This document shows, in pieces, positions 35,873 through 47,454 of a stretch of DNA of 64,000 nucleotides. The notes under the pieces are model-generated. The model was not told the origin of the DNA, made no database searches, and saw only the letters and a program-made list of their open reading frames with translations. Numbering within the stretch: position 1 is the first letter of the stretch; every line of letters begins with the position of its first letter. Source of the stretch: Aquilaria yunnanensis (lineage: Eukaryota > Streptophyta > Magnoliopsida > Malvales > Thymelaeaceae). Made by a program: the position numbers and the translations under genes. Location: assembly GCA_039654915.1 (NCBI GenBank), contig CM077594.1, positions 102,000,393 to 102,064,392 of the forward strand. Reading direction: 5' to 3'.

Positions 35873-37325
35873 TGTTCTAAGCTAATATTTAATTTTGATG
35901 ATGATGACAAGTGCATTGTTTTAGTGTGCTTAATCTTATTTTATTGGGTCAAAATATATTTGTTAAAATTATATTTAATTTCCAAGTATTTCAATTGTTA
36001 GTTCAAAATCTTTGTTTTAAGAAAACTTATTTTTAAAGAGAAGTTAGTAGGTCATCAATTTATATTAATGTTTGAATCAAGTTTGATTTCCAAATGACAA
36101 AGATTTGTTTTAGGAAAACTTATTTTTGAAGAGAAGTTAGTAGGTCATCAATTTATATTTAATGTTTGAATCAAGTTTGATTTCCAAATTACAAGTTTTT
36201 CTAAATTGTTTCAAGTTTAATTCATTAAAGAAACAGTTTAACATATCTTCTTATCACATAAGTCTACCCATCTTTCAAGTTTATGTTTTAATGCGTTAAA
36301 ATACTTTAATTTGAAGTGTAGAGTTGCTAGTTATTTATGAAACATCAGGTAATGTGTTAAATTTTGGTTTTAACCTGTTAAGTAGAAGCTTAAAAGCTTC
36401 CATTAAAATTCTTAAACTAGTGTGATTTCAATCAAAATTTAAAATATGATTTAGACGAATTAGAGGATGTCATCTGGACAATTTGACAGAGCATTTAATG
36501 GCCTTTCTCTAGCCATTTTTTTATCATTGAAAGATGAAACTGAATTTAATGTGTTAAACTTAGAACTTAACATGAAATTTGGAGTCTTTTCTTGTATAAA
36601 AAACAGAGTAACGGTCACCATTTTTTTAGGAGTTTTTCCATACGTCTCTAGTAGATATATATACAATGGTCTCCTTGCCCCCAAATAAGTATAAATTCAT
36701 GAAGAAACACTTTAGAAAGAACTTTTGGCTATTAGAAGAATCCATCATATAAATCAAATTAAATGTGCTAAATTTGAGATTTGCCAATAGAGTTTCGATT
36801 TTCACTTGTATATCTAGTAAAAGTACTATTATTTGAGCTTGTAACTTTGTAAACACCATTTGGTGAGATTGAGTTAGTGAAGTTTCTAGTTAGCCTTCAG
36901 GAAAACTAATGAATGTTGGTGGTAGAGGGAGCTACCAAAGAAATGTGTGTCTTTGTGTATTCTTGACATTTATAGTGAAGAAGAAAACTCTCAAGTTGTA
37001 AACTTAAAGAGAAAAGCAAGCTCTCAAGAGGAGAGACCAAACCTCTATAAAAATTTTTGTTTACAAGCTTTTCTTCTTCTACTTACTTGATTATTGCTTG
37101 GTGATTTGTCTTCCTTCATTGGTTGAAGTTGTTTCTTTTTTAAAACACTTCAAAGCAAGCTTTCAAAGCAAAATTTAGAATTATTGTGGTAATTATTTTC
37201 TAGTTAGAATAAATTTATTTAAGCTCTTTAAATTGCATTTTGGTTTAAAAAATTAAAATCTCATTTACAGTGATTTTTGGAATTCACCCCTCTTGGTTGT
37301 AATTGGAATTCAACCCTCTTCATCA
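35873..37325 (+). mobile_element. Solo LTR of a SIRE-type Copia retrotransposon
   Basis: It begins TGTTCTAAGCTAATATTTAA followed by TTTTGATGATG, typical of SIRE/Maximus LTRs. It ends in the equally typical GGAATTCAACCCTCTTCATCA zone. CTCTATAAAAA near 37041 may be a TATA box, and AAGCTTTTCTTCTTC-type U5 sequence follows. No primer-binding site or gag-pol follows. Flanking 5-mers (ACATT and ATACT) do not match, so the exact 3' end or the target duplication is unsure. It contains an internal 93-bp tandem duplication. Confidence 0.65.
36011..36197. repeat. 93-bp tandem duplication inside the solo LTR
   Basis: Two near-identical units starting at 36011 and 36104 (shared core TTTGTTTTA-GAAAACTTATTT, then GTTAGTAGGTCATCAATTTA). 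They differ by a few substitutions and one T. Confidence 0.9.
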
Positions 37326-38905
37326 ATACTCCTTCAAATGTACAACTATATATATATATATATATATATACTTGAGACCCCCCAACTCAAAGTAGCAGGC
37401 TTCCCAGCAGCTTCCTAGCAGATTTCATAAGGTCGGTCCTTGCAGCGCATGCGCTCATTACTACTTTAAAGTCTACCTGCATATGTACCTACCCTTCTAA
37501 TAAGAGAAAATTTAAACAGCTATAGTTAATTAGTTTCCATTGTGATGTTAAAGTTCTTAATAACCAGTTTTCACCAATACTTAAATTTAACTCATCTTGA
37601 GGTTATTCTAATTGGTCTCCTAACTTTTGCCAATCTCAGAATCAGATCTTAATTTTAATATTATTGATTTTTTGTATTCCAAGTTAGAGAGTGTGTGTGT
37701 GTATAAGAAGAACTTAACCATTAAAGGTTTGACACAATGATTGAGGTTTATAGTAATTATTATGAAGAAATCCATTCTCTCACTTTCCCTTAACCTCCCT
37801 CGCACATTTATTTTTTTTCAAGTGAGAATATGATATGAAGTTAATGGTGGTGATGATCGCCGTCAGGTAGGCATGCCTCCAAGGGCTATTTGGGCACAAT
37901 TGTAAAAATTTTGGGGCTGTTTAGAAACTAATTAGTTTTTGGGCCAAAAATCTGATTTACGATAGACCATGAACTAAAGTCAGTTTCACGATAGATCATG
38001 GATCAACATCGCTACTTAATTTAAAGCCATGATGCATTTTATATGAATGCAAATTTTTTTACATACTCTATCTATTTCAAGATGTTTGCCACTTTTAATT
38101 TTATGAAAATATTATTGATATTGTATAACATATGTCTATTAATGAAACATATTTATCTAATATTACACTTTAAACTAGTGTGTGTGTGTGTGTGTGTAAT
38201 TAGAATTTGCCACAACAACGTTCATAAATATTACTTAATGGAAAAACTATATTTGAAAAAAATATACACGCATAATTAGAGAATAGTAACAAATATTATA
38301 GGAAATAAAAAAATAAGACAAGTGAAAAACGTTTCGGAACAGCCTAATTGTCTTGGAGCGATAATCCATCCTCACGCTATAAAATCAACATTTTAGACAA
38401 AAAAAAAAAAAAAGGAAAAACGAATAAAGCAACACCTTTTATGGGATAAAGCTTGTAAGAGGTTTTTTTCCCCGGGATGAGAAAATTAGCTCTTTGAGTA
38501 TTTCTTTTACCCATACACCTTTAACGCAATACCCATATGAAAGTAAGTTTGCGCACGCGTTTGTGATTAGGTTAATCCATTAATCACGCATTACACCCTT
38601 TTTCTTACAAATAAGAAGCTTCAACTCAACACATAATGACACGAAACACAATAATTAGAAGTGAAAACTTTTGTTTTCTCTGTCCCCACAATTTTTTTAT
38701 TATTATTTTAGAAATCAAGGTTATTACTATTTTTCAAGTTTGGACAAAAAAATGTAGCTTAAAACTCATGAGATTTAATTGAAATTATAATTTTTTAATT
38801 TTTATTTTAGAAATTTACCTATTGTCCTTTGAAATAGAGGCAAGGAATTACTACATTTACATAGATGAAAAATAATTATTTAAACTATTAATCCCCACTG
38901 TCAAA
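37326..38905. other. Spacer
   Basis: AT-rich with an AT microsatellite (about 37347-37370) and a GT microsatellite (about 38178-38198). No gene recognised. Confidence 0.5.
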
Positions 38906-39066
38906 GGCCTTTGAAAACAGTTTTTGTAATTAGTATTAGAATTTTAGATAATTTATTGGACAGTACAGATGGAACTGTTAAATTAAAGCTAAAAGTTAAA
39001 AGTTAAAATCAGATAGCTTTTTTAAAATTCTAATACTAATCGCTGACACTAATATTAAATAAGGCC
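38906..39066. mobile_element. PIF/Harbinger-like MITE candidate
   Basis: GGCCTTTG at the left and AATAAGGCC at the right, with a perfect 17-bp internal inverted repeat ATTAGTATTAGAATTTT (38929-38945, mirrored at 39024-39040). AAA triplets flank both ends. The GGCCTT terminus and a 3-bp duplication fit Tourist-like elements, though the usual duplication is TWA. Confidence 0.5.
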
Positions 39067-39705
39067 AAACTCCCATTAAATAGTTTAAATTAACTAACTA
39101 GGAGATAGGTATTGTATATTTTTAAGTTAGAATTGTTATAAAAAAATGCTTGAGTGCATTCAAGGGACACAGTGTGGATTTCTAAAACAAGATGGGTAGA
39201 TTGTGATTTCACCCAAAGTCATGGTGGATTTTACAAATAGGCCAAGAAGTTGGCTGGATGTATTTTAGTTGGACTTAACAATTTATAGTTATGGCAATGA
39301 AAAAAAAATAAGAGGACCATCTATGTTCATTTACCGCTAAATCAACATAAAAGCATCGCTGCCCCCCCTTATTCATAAAAACCTGGATTATCATCATGAA
39401 GAAGGAAGAAAAAGAATGATTCTTATGGTCCAGATTCTTTGTGTTTACTGACGAACGAAAAAAAAAAAGGTTCTAAATATCGCACTCTTGGCCCCTAGGC
39501 TCAAAATTATCCTAATCTAGATTCTTAGTGTTTTAAAAACATCTTTCACAGTGGTTTTTTTTTTTTTCTAAATATATAATTTCAAGCCATGTAGGTTTTA
39601 GGGGAAAAAAATCTGGCAAGAAGAAAAAAGAAAAACGAATTTGTTCTACAGTCTGAGACTATCGTTAACAGCAGTCGTCATTGGCTGTGCGACGAAATCT
39701 CGTTA
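39067..39705. other. Spacer
   Basis: AT-rich, several A-runs and a T-run. No gene seen. Confidence 0.5.
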
Positions 39706-39983
39706 TACTTTATGTTTAATTTTAATTTTTAACAAATGTGCCTGTAAGAATTAAAAAAAAGTTTGAAATTCGTAGTACTATACGAACTAACCTCAATAGG
39801 TGATTAAATAATTGATTAATAAAAGAAAGTTACGTTGATCGTAACTTTATGTTTAATTTTAATTTTTAACAAATGTGCCTGTAAGAATTAAAAAAAAAAA
39901 GTTTGAAATTCGTAATACTATACGAACTAACCTCAATAGGTGATTAAATAATTGATTAATAAAAGAAAGTTACGTTGATCGTA
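39706..39983. repeat. Recent 138-bp tandem duplication
   Basis: Units 39706-39843 and 39844-39983 are nearly identical. They differ by the length of one A-run (8 against 11) and about one substitution (GTAGTACT against GTAATACT). Unit core: ACTTTATGTTTAATTTTAAT through GTTACGTTGATCGTA. Non-coding. Confidence 0.95.
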
Positions 39984-40859
39984 TCCAATTTCATGGCAAA
40001 TACTCATTGCAAGAGAATTTATCCATATATAATTAATATTCGTGTTTCGTTTTTTCCTTTGTGCAGCCGAAGCCAAGGCCCAATAGCATGCACGGGGGTC
40101 ATATATATTGGACAAGCCGAATCAGTGAGCAATCGATCAAGCAATCGGATAAAACTTTGTCCCAATCGCCACCAGATCAGTCATACGGCTCTTTCCGTTA
40201 CCCATTTTGCTTCATATATAATAGGGACATTTTAAGGGTAACGAATTAAAGTTTTAGTGAAGTATTTTCAATTAAATGACATGATGAGAGGCAATAAATA
40301 AAATAGTTCGATGGGTTTGCTTGCTAAAGTTTTCACTTTTCTGATTTTATATGTGTTATATTTTTAATATTTTTATTTTTATTTTATTTTCATGTATCTA
40401 ATAAAATTAGAAAACAAAATATTTTAGTGAAAATTTAGTAAAAGCGATTGATTATCTAGTTTTGATGAGGTAAGTATTTTAGTGAAATCTGACCAGGGTT
40501 TAGTTAAGAGGTTTTCCCTATCTAAGAGTGGTTTTTGTTACTTGTCAAGGAGAATCAAGTCGTTGCAAATGACATTCTCATAATTCCATTTCTTTTATAA
40601 AATTTTACTTCCTGGTTTCAGAAACGAGAAATAGAAATAGTTTCCCAAAGATGATTTTATTTTTAATGTTATATATATATATAGGTGTTTGTGCGTCATG
40701 TCCAATTATTAGTAGAAATATAGTATGTTAATTTGTCGTTCTCGTTACACAAATGAAAGAAAAGAAGAGTAAGAGAATAAAATAAGGGAGGGGCCAATAT
40801 GGTAAATTGGACAAACAAGTAAAATAAATAAAAAACAAGTGGGGGAATGAGATGGAGCC
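39984..40859. other. Spacer upstream of the ACT-domain gene
   Basis: No gene recognised. Overlapping short frames at 39975-40249 have no domain. A TA microsatellite lies at about 40669-40683. Confidence 0.45.
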
Positions 40860-41066
40860 CGTCATGCAGGATACAAACAACGATGGAGGTGGTGGCAGCT
40901 GTGTAGCGCCCTTTTAAATCCACCCCCACCCCCACCCTCCCAAAGGCCTTCAGTTGCCGTGAGCTAAAGGGCAACAACAGACAGCTAGCACAAGCACGAC
41001 GACCAACACCAACACCGGCACGGCACGGCACGGCACGGCCACCACCACCAGCAAGCAAGATCGATC
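40860..41066 (+). promoter_or_regulatory. 5' flank and probable leader of the ACT-domain gene
   Basis: GC-richer than the surroundings, with CCACCCCCACCCCCACCC (40920s) and a five-fold GGCAC tandem (41015-41038) just before the start codon. No clear TATA box was located. It is probably untranslated leader plus core promoter. Confidence 0.45.
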
Positions 41067-42595
41067 ATGAGCCCGAAGAAAGCCGCTCTTTATAATAAAC
41101 TTCGCGCCGTCACCCACTCCTCTGCAGTATATATTCATTCATAATTTCCTCAGTCGATCAACCAATTACTAATGTTTTACTATATATATATATATATACA
41201 TATGTCGACTCTGATTAGCTAGCTTAGATATATATATATATATATCATTATATGTATATATAAGATCATCGATCTGTATTGGATTCATTGGTAAATGTTT
41301 TCGATAAATTTGCAGGTGAACAAAACCTCAATCCTGGTGGATGCGTCCAGATACATCGAGGATTTGAAGCAGAAAGTGGAGGGGCTTAACCAAGAGGCCA
41401 GAGCTGCTTCTTCGTCTTCCGTGAATCGACTGCCTATGGTGCTTAATTAACTTACTAAACTAGATAGATAGATACATATATACATATAAACATTTGTATA
41501 CGGTAGCTATCTAGTATATGTTTATTAATCATTAGTAACCGGCCGATTGGTTTAATTAATTAAGTACAGTACTCTTCAGAAATAGTGAATTAATTTGTGA
41601 CTATTAATTGATGTTGATGATGGGATGGGATGGGATGGATGCGGGAGCAGGTAAAGGTGGAAACGGTAGAGAAGGGAGGCTTCCTGATCAACGTGCTTCT
41701 AGAAAAGAACATCCCGGGACTGCTGGTCTCTGTGTTGGAGGCCTTCGAGGAGCTGGGTCTCGATGTGCTGGACGCTAGGGTTTCTTGTGCTGACAATTTT
41801 CAATTACAGGCCATTGGAGCCGATGTAAGTGCAATTCACCTTAAGTTTATCTCATTAATTTGTTTCTCTACTTATTCCCAACAATAACAATAACAATAAT
41901 AACCACTGTTCAACTGCAAATTAATCTCTTCTTTAATTATTTGTTATGATCCAAGCAGACATAAGTAATTATTACTGCTCTTAGTTCCAGCAACCAACAA
42001 GTACATATATATATGTATGCACCAAACAGACATGGGACATGGACTTAATTCTCTGGTCTCGGGTCGACACTGCATTAATTAATTAGCCCCCAACCCCCAA
42101 TTCTTTCTCCGAAAAATAAAATAAAAAAGAGAGGAATGGTAAATAAATAGAGAGTACGGCTCAAATCAGAATTTAAAAGGACCTCACGTGTGGATTTTAC
42201 AGAATGAGACTGCGTCATTTTTTGGATTTTTGAACTATAACTTGCTGACACATGAATAATGGGTGGTTAGCATTGGATTCTTCTTTCTTTGTTTTGTTTA
42301 ATTTCAATATTTCTGAGTTATTTTCATTTGCTTGTGCCTTTAATTTTTTGTTTTGTTTGTTACATGTTACTCATGTTTGGTCTAATTCATGCCCACACTG
42401 TAATGAGATTCCGTGATTAGATGGATTAAGCCTTGCTAATCTCAACAATTTGACAGTAATTAACACTGTTTATTATTAATTCGTTGATTCCCTTAGAGCG
42501 GAGGCGTCGATGCTCATGTGGTGAGACGAGCTGTGTTGCAGGCCATTAGCAGCTGGATGGATCAAGACAGTTGTGAGAGAGATGATGAAGATTAA
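41067..42595 (+). CDS. HLH/ACT-domain regulator (At3g56220/At2g40435-like)
   Basis: Four exons: 41067-41126, 41316-41438, 41651-41824 and 42497-42595. All introns are GT-AG and in phase 0, giving 151 residues. Residues about 8-47 (YNKLRAVTHS, then KTSILVDASRYIEDLKQKV) are a helix-loop-helix without a DNA-binding basic region. Residues about 62-125 form an ACT-like fold (FLINVLLEKNIPGLLVSVLEAF, then GLDVLDARVSC), followed by a last helix and an acidic tail. The family comprises small plant nuclear regulators thought to dimerise with bHLH factors; the role is inferred. Length and intron positions agree with my memory of the Arabidopsis relatives. The start is the first ATG, giving the short N-terminus usual for the family. 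No stop or frameshift is seen. It is the only intact host gene here. Confidence 0.9.
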
Positions 42596-42712
42596 TTTTG
42601 TTAATTACTTTCCCTTTCTTTCTTTCTTTCTTTCTTTTCCCTGTTTTGGTTTTCCTCTTCCTGTATAATACATGGATTTTATCTTTTCTCTTCTTTCGGT
42701 ACGTAAAAGATG
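42596..42712 (+). other. Probable 3' untranslated region of the ACT-domain gene
   Basis: CT-rich with a TTTC tandem (about 42613-42637). TATAATA near 42664 could serve as a weak polyadenylation signal. The real end is not determinable. Confidence 0.4.
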
Positions 42713-44358
42713 GATTTTAACCCTAACTCCAAGGAGAAGATTGAAATCATTATCGTACGTCATGACAGACGTGCTCTTTTCTATGCTTATAAATTTTGTT
42801 TTATTATAATTATCCATCTTTTTTTTTTTTACGAATATAATTATCCATCTTATATTATGAGAAGATCAAGTGCTAAAGTTGTCAACCTCATTCTTGCGCC
42901 ATTTTCTCAATTGAAATTGGTTAATCTATCCCATTTAACCAAATATGGAAAACAGCCATAGTCACTCCTCCTCCACTCGTTCTCAGCTTCTCAAACCTTC
43001 TTCTTCAATCCACATTGTATCCGGTCAAGCATGACCCTAAGTCCAAGCTTAACCGGTCAATCTATTATCCTATATGCGACCTAATTGCCCTTATTGATAA
43101 TGTTTCATTTGTGTTTGCTTCTCCTTCTGGAGATCCATTTCCTTTGAAAAATGAGTTTGTTGGTAGATATCAAACATTATGGCTGGCTAAGTAGTGGATT
43201 GTGACTCACCATTTTGTTGATGGTGGTTTGGTTAAATCCAAAGAAGATGACAGGGAAATTGTAGCAATAGTGAGTAATATTCATATAATGGATTAGGAGT
43301 TTTGTGTTTTATTTTGATTTTATTTTTGTGTCTTTGTTTTCTTTAGCACTCGTTGAAGTATTATACCTAGATCATATTGCGTTAGTTCAGCTGTATGTTG
43401 GTTCAAGTTAGTGTGTTGATATGTGCAGTTAGTTTGTTGGGTTGTTTGTCTTTCTGTGTTTTTTGGTCTGTCCCTTCAATTTTGTAGACATGAATATTAG
43501 AATTATTCAAATAGTTTTTGGAACTTTTCTTCTCAATATGGTATCTCTGAGATATATTATAAGGCATATAATTGAGCCAACTATCCTACTTACATTAGTG
43601 TTTTATTTCTGTTGTAGATGTCACATGATCTATAGTTAGTGAGATTAATGACATTCCATAAAAAAAACTACTTAATATGGTGTTAGGTAAACCCAGGTTG
43701 TTTGATGGTAATAACAATAATTAGTTTTAACTTTGCTTTTTGTTTTCTTTTTTATATTTAGAACTAATGTTATTTGAAAATTAATATTCTCTATATTACC
43801 ATTCATAGTTTATAAGAAAAAGAAAATTAATAAAATATGATATTGCTTTTTCATAAAGAAATGTTCTAAAAATATGTTTTAGACTTATTACATTTTCAGG
43901 TTTCAATTGATGTAAAATTTAATCAAAAAATCATATCTATTGAAAAATAAATACTTTTAATGATCAAGTTTTGAACATTTTGATTATCAAATATATGTGT
44001 GTAGATCACTATATAGGTAGAAGATACATATACACGGTTTTGCAACAAATTAATATTGCACACACACACACACACACACACAATTTATAATATAATGAGC
44101 CTGTAAAGTTACACATAAATAATTAAAGATTTTAATCACGGTGTTTCACGAATCTAAACACAAAAAATAAATAAAATAATCAAATATCAGTGCAAATAAT
44201 AAAAAAATCATAATTTATCTTGGATTACATACAAAGAAAACATAAAGAATGAAAAAAATCAATAACAAAATTATAAAATGCTTTAATATTATCATGAAAT
44301 TCGTAAAGGAAACCAGAAGATATAACTTACATTGGTGTCGGTTTTATGAGAGTGAAAT
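42713..44358. other. Spacer with a possible gene scrap and a dispersed repeat
   Basis: About 42960-43270 reads as protein-like on plus in broken frames (for example a stretch ending in HHFVDGG), but no family was secured. 43725-43972 is the partner of the repeat at 10.46 kb. A CA microsatellite lies at about 44059-44081. Confidence 0.35.
43725..43972. repeat. Dispersed repeat, copy 2 (partner at 10.46 kb)
   Basis: Shares TTATTTGAAAA, GTTTTAGAC and GGTTTCAATTGAT in the same order and spacing as 10462-10735. Non-coding. Confidence 0.5.
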
Positions 44359-44764
44359 ATTTGAGTATATATAAAGAAAAAAATTAAAAGGGAAAACTCA
44401 TTTTCTAAAATATAGAGTTTAATAGGTGTAATAACCTTAGTAGAATTTTAATAAATGGAAGTTATCCTTTTACCTTAGATTTATATATGTAGTTAGAAGA
44501 TTGAGTTTTGGTTTTAATTTTATTTCACAATAAATATTGGAAACCGACTCAGAAAATATACGAATTCAGACTATTTGAGTATTTTTAAAGAAAAAAATTA
44601 AAAGGAAAAACTCAATTTCTAAATATAGAGTTTAATTGGGGAAATAACCATAACAGAATTTTAATAAATGGAAGTTATCTTTTTAGCTTAGATTAAGTTT
44701 TGATTTTAATTTTATTTCACAATAAATATTGGAAACCGACTAAAAAAATGTATGAATTGAAACA
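44359..44764. repeat. Imperfect tandem duplication (about 213-bp units)
   Basis: Units start at 44359 and 44572 with TATTTGAGTAT and close with AATATTGGAAACCGACT. The second is shortened by about 20 bp. AT-rich and non-coding. Confidence 0.85.
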
Positions 44765-45902
44765 TGTGTTTTGTTTGTGTAAAAAAAACAAAAAACAAAA
44801 AGGTATTTCTTCTCCTGAACCGTTTTACATTAAAAAATAGAAAAATAAAAAGAGGTAAAAAGTAAACTTCAAAATGAAAATAAATAAAAAAATGGAAGAG
44901 ATAATTTCAAATGAAATTTCAAATTAAAGTCAAATACTATCAAATCGAAGCTTAATAGGTTGAAGAGGCTACCAAGAATATCAAAATAACATATATTAGA
45001 ATACAGTTGCAAAACCCATAATCATAATGATACGTTCAAAAGCAATAGAGCACCAATGATTTGAAAAAAAACAAAAAATACAAATAATGATGAAACAAAA
45101 CATAGCCTAAAAACATGGACAATCCGAAACTTAGCAAGAGCGAGAGAGATAGTATGCAAGCAATATCACTAATAAAAAAGAGAAAAAAAAAATACAAATG
45201 ATGCCAAGAATTGATAAAGGGGAAGAGGTGATATATATACCTTGGTACATGGTTTTATGAGTGTGAGATGTGGTAGAATGTATAGAGGTAAATTTTGAAT
45301 GAAAGTTATTATTTTTTAAAATATATTAAGCATGCATAATGGGGGTAATTAAATTAAAATTTTGTTCTACATGGAAATTTTATTTTTTGTTAAGTATTTT
45401 TGTCCACACAAATGGTTAGAATATTAACCGTGGGTTAGATTTGATTTTGATTAATGGAAAATTTCACAACCTCCAAGAAATCGTGTGTTAGAGTCAGGTT
45501 TAATAAAAAGTAGTAGTTTAAGCAACAATATTTTGAATTGAAAAATCAAATTTTAGTCAAAAGTGGCATGAAGCTTGATTGGGTATTTTAGGGATTATAT
45601 CCCAAATCTGAGATAATTTTGCGGGAAAAAAAAAATTCACATGACACTCAATTAAGCTGTAATAAATTGCATAGTTACACAATTCTCTTTTGCTTTCCCA
45701 TTAAAATAATATACTAATAGACCTGTAGTAAAGGCATACATGTTGGTTTTGTGCTAAGAAAGGAATATAAAAGGGGTAATATAAGGGGGGAACAAACTGA
45801 GATATCCAATTTGTCAGCCCAACCCGAAGGCTTCTTTGGTGAAATTGCCGTAGGCTCGTCCCTGTAATACAGCCCATGGGCATGCATTTATCTGCAAAGA
45901 TG
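44765..45902. other. Spacer
   Basis: AT-rich; no gene recognised. Confidence 0.5.
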
Positions 45903-45911
45903 GCAATAGTT

Positions 45912-46504
45912 TGGCATTGACTTAGAGAACCTCGCCGCCGATTCTGATTGGGGAATTCCGACGGTCGTTGTACCGCCGGGATAAGGGCTTCGTGTTCGTT
46001 GATTTCGAGTTTGCGAATCAGAGGTTCGGGATGGTGGATTCGTGGATGCTTAAGTGAGATAGAAAGAATATATGTGTGCGTGTGTGTGTGTGTGCGTTTG
46101 CGAGTAATAAATGCCAGAATTCTGGTGTCCCCAATGGAGGAGAGATGGAAGTATTTATAGGCTTTGAGTTATACGGAACTCCTTTGATCAATAAGAGATA
46201 GCCACGTGTAGAATCCCCGGGCGGTTACTCTCTGAACCCCGTTTGTAACCCTACAAAGGATGGGGTCGTATCTGCTCCGCTCGTCTGGATCTGGTAGACG
46301 GCCAATCTGAGCAGGCGACCGTCAGTGTTGGATATGGAGTGGTCAAACCGATCGGCTTTAGGTGTCGACTCGCAATGGCGGAGAAGCTCAAGGGCGGAAA
46401 GCCAGCCACCACAGGCACTGGGCCGGAGGAAACTGAGCCCGCGCAGAATTGGAGCGTGGAGCGGACCACGGGAGGAGTGGGCTTCGACTTTCTGGTAAGG
46501 CCCA
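45912..46504 (-). mobile_element. 593-bp insertion with a perfect 9-bp target duplication
   Basis: GCAATAGTT flanks the segment exactly on both sides (45903-45911 and 46505-46513). The insert is GC-richer than its surroundings, starts TGGCATTGAC and ends AAGGCCCA. A 9-bp duplication is characteristic of Mutator-like elements, but long terminal inverted repeats are lacking. The TG...CA ends and a minus-strand TATAAATA (about 46151-46158) instead resemble a solo LTR, whose duplication would normally be 5 bp. Frames inside (for example 46225-46530, minus) have no recognisable domain. A GT microsatellite lies at about 46077-46097. Confidence 0.65.
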
Positions 46505-46513
46505 GCAATAGTT

Positions 46514-47080
46514 ACTGTAGCTGAACGCAATTATTCATAAGGCCGAGCAGGTGCCGCTGCTACCTCCTTTGATTATATAGAATTCTAAATTTTCTGAGCA
46601 ATTCACAAATTAAAGTTTATAAAGAGAATAGAGATATAATCCAAGTGGTGAAGTTAGAGGGATTCCAAAACCAGGGTGCTAAAGTTAAAGTAAGTCTAGT
46701 AGCAGCTAATCTGCAAATTCATGTGATTTGAGAAAACCAAAAACTAGAATGCAAAAGCCATCAAAGACAGTTGCAGCCAGGTGCAATATATTTCTTTTAT
46801 TAGTTTCAAACCATCGGTTTGTAATTGATTTTAAATAAAATGTCAGCCTACGATCTCTCAACTCTCACATTGCTGACACCTCATGTCTCATGATCTATGT
46901 TTGTTTCGGGCCGGGCAGATTTCTTCTTCTTCTTCTACTTCTTCTTGGTTTTTTTTTTCTAAAGATATACATCTGATTTGTAAGAATAAAATAATAGTGT
47001 CGAACATGCATGCGCGGGCTTCCGTGTAGAGAAACAATTAGCTTGTCCTGTCAAATAAAAGACTTTACGATAATTGGGTC
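46514..47080. other. Spacer
   Basis: AT-rich with a CTT run near 46921-46946. No gene seen. Confidence 0.45.
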
Positions 47081-47084
47081 CTTA

Positions 47085-47250
47085 CATGAATGCCTTGGAG
47101 TTGTGGAGTGGTTTATGTCTGCACGAAATAACCTGACGCTTGTGGGTTCAAGCTCTCTGACTGCCAAATTCATACTTTTCACATGTCTACTTTTGCATCC
47201 ATATTTTCTTTTTCGTTTTCTTTTTCTTTTGCAGACTGCCCAATAGCTTT
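47085..47250 (+). mobile_element. Candidate tRNA-derived SINE
   Basis: A box A-like TTGTGGAGTGGTT (47101-47113) and a box B-like GGGTTCAAGCT (47144-47154) are about 42 bp apart, as in tRNA promoters. The downstream body ends in a T-rich tract (CTTTTTCTTTTG). No target duplication found. Confidence 0.35.
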
Positions 47251-47454
47251 TTTTCACTTACCAAAGCCCAACCAACCATTTTTTTTTTCCTGTTTCTAGT
47301 AAAAATCTTTAGTCTCTTTGAACCTAATTTCCCATGTTTCAATTCAACCCAACTGTTCCTTGCCCTTTTTTCACCGTTTTTTTTCACCTTTTTGTTCCTT
47401 TTTCTTTAATCCTTTTTATTATCATAGTGAATCAACATATTTTATTCCTAACAT

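Noticed and set aside
42960..43270. Possible acyltransferase gene scrap downstream of the ACT-domain gene
   Set aside because: The reading was forced across stops, and the HHFVDGG string alone is not sufficient evidence.
46225..46530. 101-residue minus-strand frame in the 593-bp insert
   Set aside because: Several overlapping open frames on both strands reflect GC content; no family recognised.
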